Under the pieces are notes generated by a model. It saw only the letters and a program-made list of their open reading frames with translations, ran no database searches and was not told the DNA's origin. From the NCBI GenBank assembly GCA_019751575.1, contig JAIENF010000559.1:1-10619 (forward strand): a DNA stretch of 10,619 nucleotides. Reading direction: 5' to 3'. The DNA comes from Burkholderiales bacterium. Its GTDB lineage: Bacteria; Pseudomonadota; Gammaproteobacteria; Burkholderiales; CAIKXV01. The translations under genes were made by a program, and so were the position numbers. Shown here one piece after another: positions 5,215-10,619 of the stretch (the stretch's first letter is position 1; each line of letters opens with the position of its first letter).

Positions 5215-7390
5215 GGGACTTCTCCTTCTTCTTCTCTTTTCCGCCCTCGGCCGGCTTGAGCTTCTGCAGCTGCTTCTCGGCGTCGCGCAGCCGCGCCTCG
5301 GTTTCCATGCGCTTGGTACGCTCCTGCATGATGGTCAGCGCCGCGGAAGCATCCTTCTGCGCAGCGCGGATGCGCTCGATCGCGTGCGCGGCCTCGGCGG
5401 CGGCGTCCTCGCGCTCGTCCTTCGCGTCGGCCAGGGCGTTCTCGGCGATGTCTGCCAGTTCGTCGGCCTCCTGCGTCTTGGCCTGGAGCGCCTCGGTCAG
5501 CTGCTGGATGTGCGCCATCACCTCCGGCGGCAGGTTCGCGCCGGTGGCCTGCACCTCCTCCTCGGTGCGCACATAGTCGTGCGGCGGCAGGTTCAGGGCG
5601 CGCGCCTCGGCCTCGATCAGCTGGCCGCGCTTGATGTACGGGGCGTCGAGCTCGTTGGACGTCGACATCCGGAATTGCATGAGGGACTGGGCCCGGAGCA
5701 TGCGCGACACCAGGGCGGACGCCCCGCGAGCCTGAATCTTGCTGTCCCCGCGGGCAGCCTGATCCCGGTCGTACATCATCATCCAGTCGTACAGGGCGCC
5801 GATGAACGGCTCGGTGATGCCCTTGTCCCAGTTGACGGCGACGTCCTTGATGCCCTGCTCGTTGCGCCCCATGAGCATCTCGAGCCCGCCCACCGTCGAG
5901 GCGACGCCCTTGGCGTTCTGGCCGTACTGGTAGCTCGGGACCGTCGACACCTCGTCGCCCAGTTCCTTGAACACGGAGGCCATCCGCAGGTTCTGGTCGA
6001 CGTAGGACGGCACCTCGTAGACCCGGATGGCCGGCGCCTTGGCGTCCTCGCCGATCCCGTTGCGGATGTAGGTGCGGAAGGGTCCGATTTCCTCGGCGTC
6101 CTCCTCGTCTTCGAGCAGGTCGCGGTTGATTTCGGTGATTGGCCCGCCGGCGATGGCCGCGTTGTCGATCGACACCCGGATGGCGGCGTTGAACAGCGAC
6201 TGCGGGTCGCGGTAGATGCGGGCGACGCCCTCGCCCCAGAAACAGCCCTCGTCGCGCTCGAAGAAGTAGAAGTGATAGGGCCGGTACTTCGTGGGCATCG
6301 GGTTCAGGACCGCCTTCACGACCCGGTTGCCCAGAATCCAGACCTGCGACTCGTACTGCTCGTCGTCGCGGATGGGGCGGCGCATCGGGTCTTGCGTGAT
6401 CCCGATCTGCCGCAGCATGTTGCCGTAGAGCATGCCCCAGCGTTCGAGCAGCAGGAAGCGGTTGCGCGGCGGGCCCTGGGTGATCCGATTGCCCACGATC
6501 TTGAGCTCGGACTCCCAGTGCTCCAGCTGCTGCGCGTCCCCGTCCGGGTAGCGCAGCACATGCTCGAGGATCGCCTTGGCGTCGAAGCCGCGGCGCTTGG
6601 CGAGTTTCACCAGCTGCGCGCGGTTCAGGATGTGCCGATCGAAGAAGTGCTCGGCGCTGTCCGGGTCTGCGGCATTGCGGTCGGGGTAGACGCACCAGAT
6701 CGGGCGGCACTCCACGCCTGGCCGGCGCTTCTCCTCCTCGACCACCTCGGTGACGATCTGCTCGCCCACGGTCTTGTCGACCCAGCGGCTCACCACATGA
6801 GCCTCGGTCAGCGGCCCCTTGAGCACGCCAGTCCCGTACAGGTGGCCGTAGCGCATCACCTCGCGGCAGATCGTGTCGTAGTTGGCCTCGGACAGGTAGT
6901 CGTCGAGACGGTCCTGATCCTTCTTGGCCGCCTTGTCGGCGAACTCGCGCACCAGCTTGAGCGCCGCGTCCTTGTCCAGTTGGCTCGGATCGGTGATCTG
7001 CGCGTCCTGCAAGGCGCGGGCGAAGATGGCGGCGTGAATCGTCGGGTCGAGGTCCGGCACCGGCGTGGGCGTGGTGGTGAAGTTGCGATCGCCGGCGGGG
7101 AACAGCATCTCGAACACGCTGGAAGTCATCGCCCGCACCTTGGCGCGGGTCAGGCGGATGAACGCGCGCGAGCGGGCTTTCGACAGCCTGGCGAGGATGT
7201 CGGGGTCGTAGACGCCGCGGTACTGGCGGTAGTCCTTGAGCCACTCGATTTCCTGCTCGTACCGGGCAGCCTTGTCGAGCGCGAACTCGGCCAAGAGCGT
7301 GGCGGCCAGGGCCTGTACCGGGTCGGCGGTCGGGGACCGCTGCTCAGTATCCGGCGACGGCGTCAGCGATGACGACGCGACTGCGTCCAT
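5201..7390 (-). CDS. Portal protein, long podovirus type (729 aa)
   Basis: This forms the ring at the unique capsid vertex through which DNA enters and leaves. Order after terL, great length and composition fit the long portals that accompany N4-gp56 capsids. Near the N-terminus is IRLTRAKVRAMTSSVFEMLF followed by the typical beta region; the middle contains MRYGHLYGTGVLKGPLTEA, IWCVYPDRNAADPDSAEHFF and FYFFERDEGCFWGEGVARIY, which are characteristic of portal wing and stem regions. From about residue 626 to 715 there is a long charged coiled coil (starting AHIQQLTEALQAKTQEADEL), likely an extended C-terminal barrel, ending in a lysine-rich tail GGKEKKKEKSRASA. I choose ATG 7390 because AAGGA lies 6 bases upstream; GTG 7405 would add five residues. 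It overlaps terL by 47 bases. Confidence 0.92.
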   Translation of the reverse strand: MDAVASSSLTPSPDTEQRSPTADPVQALAATLLAEFALDKAARYEQEIEWLKDYRQYRGVYDPDILARLSKARSRAFIRLTRAKVRAMTSSVFEMLFPAGDRNFTTTPTPVPDLDPTIHAAIFARALQDAQITDPSQLDKDAALKLVREFADKAAKKDQDRLDDYLSEANYDTICREVMRYGHLYGTGVLKGPLTEAHVVSRWVDKTVGEQIVTEVVEEEKRRPGVECRPIWCVYPDRNAADPDSAEHFFDRHILNRAQLVKLAKRRGFDAKAILEHVLRYPDGDAQQLEHWESELKIVGNRITQGPPRNRFLLLERWGMLYGNMLRQIGITQDPMRRPIRDDEQYESQVWILGNRVVKAVLNPMPTKYRPYHFYFFERDEGCFWGEGVARIYRDPQSLFNAAIRVSIDNAAIAGGPITEINRDLLEDEEDAEEIGPFRTYIRNGIGEDAKAPAIRVYEVPSYVDQNLRMASVFKELGDEVSTVPSYQYGQNAKGVASTVGGLEMLMGRNEQGIKDVAVNWDKGITEPFIGALYDWMMMYDRDQAARGDSKIQARGASALVSRMLRAQSLMQFRMSTSNELDAPYIKRGQLIEAEARALNLPPHDYVRTEEEVQATGANLPPEVMAHIQQLTEALQAKTQEADELADIAENALADAKDEREDAAAEAAHAIERIRAAQKDASAALTIMQERTKRMETEARLRDAEKQLQKLKPAEGGKEKKKEKSRASA
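5222..5227 (-). promoter_or_regulatory. Ribosome binding site supporting a GTG start at 5214
   Basis: AAGGAG is spaced 7 bases from the GTG at 5214. It is embedded in the lysine-rich 3' end of the portal gene, so the codons for the portal tail also serve as the ribosome site of the next gene. Confidence 0.7.
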
Positions 7391-8882
7391 TCCCTGTCCT
7401 TGCACGTTTTACGGCCTTGGCGGCCTTGGTGATTTCCAGCTGGGTTCCCATGCACAGGTACTGCCAGCCTTCGCATGGGTGCGAATACATGTTCTTCACG
7501 GGCACGTCCCGGAATCGCTCCTCGCCCGAAACCTCGAGGCGCTGGTAGAAGTACTTGCCGGCCATGCCGCGGATCAGCTTGCGCTGCTTGGGCGACAGGC
7601 TCATCGCGCACTCGCCGCCGATCATTTTCTGCATCCAGTCGACCACGGCCTCGCGGCGGGTCGTGGGGTCGTTGCTGTGCGCGGGCCGCGTCGGGATGCC
7701 CAGGTCGTTCAGCAGCTTGATGCAGGACATTTCCTTGTCGTGCTGGCTGCCCTGCTCGCCCGCCGGGTCGGCCCACGAAACCACCTCGGCGCCGGGGTAA
7801 TGGCGGCGCATGTGCGGGATCACCACCTCCTTCAGGAAGGTGTTCAGCCCTATCGCGTCCCCGCAGAGCTCGTCCAGGCCGATCAGGCGCCCGCGCGGCG
7901 TGATCTGCGCGAACTCCACCGACGGCGTGTGCCCGAAGTCCCAGCCCAGCACCAGCGGCAGCCGCGGGTCGTAGGAGTGATTCACGGGGCTGACGTGCAC
8001 CGACTGGCTGAATTCCGGGTACACCGGCCGGCCGGCGGTCACGACACCGTAGTCGCCCAGCACGAAGACCTTGATCCAGTCCTCGGACTTCCCCGCCATC
8101 TGGGTGATGTAGTAGGCGTAGCCCCCAGGCAGGTTCTCGATGTTCTCAGCCTCGGGGTTGGGCAGCCACTTCACCGCCGGCGCCTTGCCCATCTTGAGCA
8201 TGGCCGGCGGCTGGCGGAAGAAGTCGAACAGCTGGCGGTTGCTGCCGCAGACCTCCTGCAGCAGCTGCTCGAGCTCGTTCAGTTTCTCCTGTTCTTCCTC
8301 CGGGCGCTCGGCCAGCTTGTAATACCAGTGGTCGTCATCGCACGGGTTCGTGTCCATGATCAGCGACGGCAGCCAGCACTCGTAGTTGTCCTCGCGCGGG
8401 TAGCGGCCGATCCGGGCCGTGGCCATGTCGAACACGGGCTTGCCCAGTTCACTGGCCTCGTTCAGGAACACGTCGGACGTGTCGAGCGACTTGAGCTTCT
8501 TGACGTCGACCGGGCGGTCCATCGACAGGAATAGCACCTCGGCCTCGATCCGCGTGCCGTCTTCGAGCGGGTAGCGGATCCGGAACTCGATCGGCACCGA
8601 CAGGCGCAGCTTGCCAATTTCGCTGAACCACTGCATGAAGGTCTTGATCGACGTCGACTGGAGCTCGGCGTAGGTGTTGCGCACCACCACCAGACGGCGC
8701 TTGCGCACGCCGGCGCGGTTGGCCGGCTGGCGCATCGCCCGGTTGAACCACCAGTCGTTGAAGCAGCCGACCGTCTTGCCCGATCCCACCGGACCCATGA
8801 CGCCGCGCACAGCCGCCTCGCTGGCGTGCACGCGCACGAAGGTCTTGCTGGCGACGTAGGTGCGCATCAGGTGCTCATCCAT
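7344..8882 (-). CDS. terL: Terminase large subunit (512 aa)
   Basis: This is the ATP-driven packaging motor and headful or site-specific nuclease that docks on the portal. Walker A is GPVGSGKT (residues 30-37). The Walker B region is DVFLNEASE (137-145), with Asn where many terminases have Asp but the catalytic Glu (E142) kept. The coupling motif is DTNP at 177-180, followed by the usual HWYY. The RNase H-like nuclease domain follows: first acid in GWDFGHTPS (D315), second in SWADPAG (D372), and a probable third in SHPCEGWQYL (E471, where Asp is more usual). Start ATG 8882 has AGGTGA 6 bases upstream; it overlaps terS by 8 bases. ATG 8867 is an alternative but has a poorer site. The 3' end overlaps the portal gene. 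Confidence 0.95.
   Translation of the reverse strand: MDEHLMRTYVASKTFVRVHASEAAVRGVMGPVGSGKTVGCFNDWWFNRAMRQPANRAGVRKRRLVVVRNTYAELQSTSIKTFMQWFSEIGKLRLSVPIEFRIRYPLEDGTRIEAEVLFLSMDRPVDVKKLKSLDTSDVFLNEASELGKPVFDMATARIGRYPREDNYECWLPSLIMDTNPCDDDHWYYKLAERPEEEQEKLNELEQLLQEVCGSNRQLFDFFRQPPAMLKMGKAPAVKWLPNPEAENIENLPGGYAYYITQMAGKSEDWIKVFVLGDYGVVTAGRPVYPEFSQSVHVSPVNHSYDPRLPLVLGWDFGHTPSVEFAQITPRGRLIGLDELCGDAIGLNTFLKEVVIPHMRRHYPGAEVVSWADPAGEQGSQHDKEMSCIKLLNDLGIPTRPAHSNDPTTRREAVVDWMQKMIGGECAMSLSPKQRKLIRGMAGKYFYQRLEVSGEERFRDVPVKNMYSHPCEGWQYLCMGTQLEITKAAKAVKRARTGNGRSRVVIADAVAGY
7397..7401 (-). promoter_or_regulatory. Ribosome binding site deciding the portal start
   Basis: AAGGA is followed by CAGGGA and ATG at 7390. 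It lies inside terL, about 50 bases before the terL stop, so ribosomes can load on portal before terL translation ends. The site would be inside or too close to the alternative GTG at 7405. Confidence 0.65.
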
Positions 8883-9471
8883 CGATGGTCACCTTGCCGT
8901 GGCGCTCGGCCTGCTCGCGGCCGCCCAGGAACGCCCGGAAGTGCACCGGCGGCTTCTCCTCGCCGGGCCGCTTGATGTCGAGGCCGAAGGCCACGCGCTC
9001 GAGCTCGACCAGCGTCTTCATCGACCCGGACAGGCGCACCATCACCAGCGCGCGCTCGGGCAGGCTGACGGCGCGCTGCATGGCGACCTTGGCCTGGTCG
9101 CCTACATCCTGCTGCTCGATCAGGTCGCCGATCGTCTCGGCGTGCACCGTCGAGTCGCGGAGCTCCTGCAGCAGGATCCGGCAGATGTCCTTCGCCGAAT
9201 TGATGTCGGCCCGGTGCCCGGTAACCACGGACACGCCGGTGTTCACCGCCATCGCGATCGCTTCCTCCGGCGACAGGGAGGCGTCGAGCATTTCCGCCGG
9301 CACGGTAGGCGGTTCCGGCTTCGCGCCAGGCTTCAGCCAGCCGTCGGCCTTCGCCCAGCGCGCGATCGTGGACTTGGGCACGTCGAGCGCATCGGCGATC
9401 GTGCGCACAGCCTTGCCCTGGTGCTCGTACAGGCGCCTGGCCTGTTCGCGCACCGAGATGGGATCGAGCAT
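8875..9471 (-). CDS. terS: Terminase small subunit (198 aa)
   Basis: It recognises the packaging site and loads it on TerL. The N-terminus holds a helix-turn-helix typical of gpP-like or Nu1-like small terminases: VREQARRLYEHQGKAVRTIA followed by LDVPKSTIARWAKADGWLKP (about residues 7-47). A proline-rich linker (48-60) leads to a helical oligomerisation region, and the stretch VRLSGSMKTLVELERVAFGL near residues 144-163 matches the end of the usual TerS helical core. Length is normal. The start ATG at 9471 overlaps the upstream gene's stop (TGATG), and the end overlaps terL by 8 bases, so the three genes are translationally coupled. The identification rests on the HTH plus position before terL. 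Confidence 0.9.
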   Translation of the reverse strand: MLDPISVREQARRLYEHQGKAVRTIADALDVPKSTIARWAKADGWLKPGAKPEPPTVPAEMLDASLSPEEAIAMAVNTGVSVVTGHRADINSAKDICRILLQELRDSTVHAETIGDLIEQQDVGDQAKVAMQRAVSLPERALVMVRLSGSMKTLVELERVAFGLDIKRPGEEKPPVHFRAFLGGREQAERHGKVTIDG

Positions 9472-9806
9472 CAGTCCATCACCGGCCGAAACTTCGCGAC
9501 CCAGTGCAGCAGTTCGTGGTCGGAGCGGCGATCCGCGATGCCGCCGTCGATGATCACCAGCATCATCTCGTATGTGCGCTGTATCGCCGTGCGCTCCGGG
9601 CCGTGTTCCGGCAGCCCGGCCAGCCGTTCCTCAACGATCGCGTGCACGTCATCGTCGGTGTACAGGTTGTGCACGTCGCGGGTCACGCGCGACGAATACT
9701 CGCTCAACTCCGCTTCGATCGCCCGGGCCAGCACGTCGGCATCGCCCATCGCAGACAGTTCCGCGCGGGTCAGGCCCTGCAGCCTCGGAGGGATTGCTTC
9801 GGTCAT
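9471..9806 (-). CDS. Unknown small protein upstream of terS (111 aa)
   Basis: I prefer the ATG at 9806, which has GAGGA 8 bases upstream. An ATG at 9821 would add five residues and overlap the DUF1501 stop as ATGA but has no ribosome site of its own. The protein starts MTEAIPPRLQGLTRAELSAM, looks alpha-helical with many acidic residues, and ends HELLHWVAKFRPVMD. No catalytic motif is visible and I do not recognise a family. Coupling to terS suggests a role in packaging or its timing. Its reading frame is well placed between two coupled neighbours, which supports that it is real. Confidence 0.78.
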   Translation of the reverse strand: MTEAIPPRLQGLTRAELSAMGDADVLARAIEAELSEYSSRVTRDVHNLYTDDDVHAIVEERLAGLPEHGPERTAIQRTYEMMLVIIDGGIADRRSDHELLHWVAKFRPVMD

Positions 9807-9814
9807 GTTTGCGG

Positions 9815-9819
9815 TCCTC
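9815..9819 (-). promoter_or_regulatory. Ribosome binding site for the 111-aa gene, overlapping the DUF1501 stop
   Basis: GAGGA is 8 bases before the ATG at 9806 and shares bases with the DUF1501 stop codon (9818-9820). This ties translation of the packaging genes to the end of the DUF1501 gene. Confidence 0.6.
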
Positions 9820-10619
9820 ATACCATGTAAGTTGGTGCGGCGCCGAACAGGTTGCGCCGGGGGAGCAGTTCATTCAGGTCTGCCGCGTTGCAGCCGAACC
9901 ACGTCAGCGCCGGGAGTATCCCCTGCTCCCACGAAAATTCCGGGACCACGGAACCCAAGCCGATTTGCCCGCCGAACACATCATGCGACCCCATCACGTA
10001 GTTGCCGCTCGACAAAGAGCCGTATGTCGAGGGCAGCGCCCCGAAGTGTCCAGTCGAGCCTGACTTGCCGAGGCCGCGCACGCCGCCACCGAACGCCATC
10101 ATCGAGCGTGCCCATGCGTGGTCAGTGCCTGAACCGCCGTTGATCGGCAGCGTCCGCGCGAACTCGCTGACGTTGAGGACGAGGCATTCGTTCCACACGC
10201 CGAGGTTGATCATGGCATCGCGGAAGCCACGGATCGCGCGTGCGTAGCTGTTGTGCAGGTCAGGCAGCCGGCCGCTGGTCTTGCCCTGGGTGTCGTGCGT
10301 ATCAAAATCCCCCCAGTTCACGACGAAAACCGTGCGCGTAGGCAGCGTGGTCGGGCCTCCTGTGAGTCGCCACTCGATAGCGCGGGCGATCGACAAGAAG
10401 GACTCTTGAAACGCCGTGATGTTGCCTGTGAATGCGCCGCCGGGCTGCGAAGAAAACGGTGTGTTAACCGCCCACGACCCGCCGTTAAACGGCACGCCGA
10501 CATTCGGACCGTAAAACCCCGTCGATTGCACGCTCACGCGGTCTGCGTTCCGCATGATCCGGTCTCGCGGATCGGTCGGCATTGCTGCGTTGAGCGTGTC
10601 TGCGATCTGTAGCGCACGC
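9818..10619 (-). CDS. DUF1501-family protein, C-terminal part (5' end outside window)
   Basis: The frame is open to the window edge; an ATG at 10582 is internal, because 12 more residues (RALQIADTLNAA) read on before it without a stop. The visible 266 residues carry the marks of DUF1501, a family with an alkaline-phosphatase/sulfatase-like fold: VVNWGDFDTHDTQGK (10295-10312 for GDFDTH), then NVSEFARTLP in the place of the usual SEFGR, then GTDHAW (10112-10129). The C-terminus, with WFGCNAADLNELLP, is the usual family ending, so the 3' end is complete. Full proteins are about 400-480 aa, so roughly the N-terminal third or more is missing. Conserved Asp and His residues could bind metal, but the substrate is unknown. 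In bacteria such proteins are often exported; the N-terminus needed to judge that is absent. Hand counts give about 62% GC for 10321-10560 and about 70% for 8881-9120 in terS/terL, a hint of separate origin. Only a few bases separate it from the packaging genes, on the same strand. Confidence 0.85.
   Translation of the reverse strand, partial: RALQIADTLNAAMPTDPRDRIMRNADRVSVQSTGFYGPNVGVPFNGGSWAVNTPFSSQPGGAFTGNITAFQESFLSIARAIEWRLTGGPTTLPTRTVFVVNWGDFDTHDTQGKTSGRLPDLHNSYARAIRGFRDAMINLGVWNECLVLNVSEFARTLPINGGSGTDHAWARSMMAFGGGVRGLGKSGSTGHFGALPSTYGSLSSGNYVMGSHDVFGGQIGLGSVVPEFSWEQGILPALTWFGCNAADLNELLPRRNLFGAAPTYMV

Noticed and set aside
5196..7244. 682-codon minus-strand frame overlapping the portal in another phase
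   Set aside because: Composition is Arg/Gly/Ala/Pro-rich without domains, and it has no ribosome site; it is the +1 shadow of the portal frame.
4970..7372. 800-codon open frame on the plus strand opposite the portal gene
   Set aside because: Antisense shadow of a GC-rich gene: biased to His, Arg, Leu, Val and Gly, no recognisable domain, and the minus-strand frame clearly encodes a portal protein.
1..10619. tRNA genes, CRISPR arrays, insertion sequences, integrase or attachment sites
   Set aside because: No cloverleaf-like sequence, spaced direct repeats, transposase or recombinase motifs were seen; genes are packed throughout.

Overview
This window is the DNA-packaging and head-morphogenesis module of a tailed double-stranded DNA phage (or a prophage of one). 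Every gene I can support lies on the minus strand, so it reads from the right edge to the left. The gene order (small terminase, large terminase, long portal, scaffold-like protein, N4-gp56-type major capsid, decoration-like protein, connectors, tail-appendage-like protein) and the capsid type suggest a short-tailed, podovirus-like phage. Base composition is GC-rich with strong Shine-Dalgarno sites, which suggests a GC-rich host, probably proteobacterial. The host cannot be named from this sequence.

Layout in transcription order. At the right edge is the C-terminal part of a DUF1501-family protein (alkaline-phosphatase/sulfatase-like fold), whose 5' end lies outside the window. It ends within a few bases of a small unknown gene. 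That gene overlaps terS by one base, terS overlaps terL, and terL overlaps the portal gene by 47 bases. A 96-aa helical protein of unknown role starts inside the end of the portal gene on a GTG codon. A terminator-like hairpin (4873-4904) follows. Next come a 278-aa scaffold-like protein and the major capsid protein, then a weaker hairpin, then a capsid-decoration candidate with an FCCH domain, then a clear intrinsic terminator (2101-2129). Below it are four closely packed or overlapping genes: a small protein with a SAP/HeH-like N-terminus, two head-to-tail adaptor candidates, and the N-terminal part of a virion or tail-appendage protein that runs off the left edge.

How the genes fit together: TerS and TerL recognise and pump DNA through the portal into a procapsid built from the capsid protein on the scaffold. 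The FCCH protein probably decorates the shell. The two adaptor candidates seal the portal vertex and join it to the tail. Hairpins lie on both sides of the scaffold-capsid block and after the FCCH gene, which suggests that transcript ends help set capsid protein dosage. I could not recognise a promoter in the gaps.

The least expected element is the DUF1501 gene joined directly to the packaging operon. The second is a short peptide motif present at both ends of the scaffold-like protein. No tRNA, CRISPR array, insertion sequence, integrase, attachment site or plus-strand gene could be supported. No gene-free stretch exceeds 300 bases; the longest is 4792-4923.
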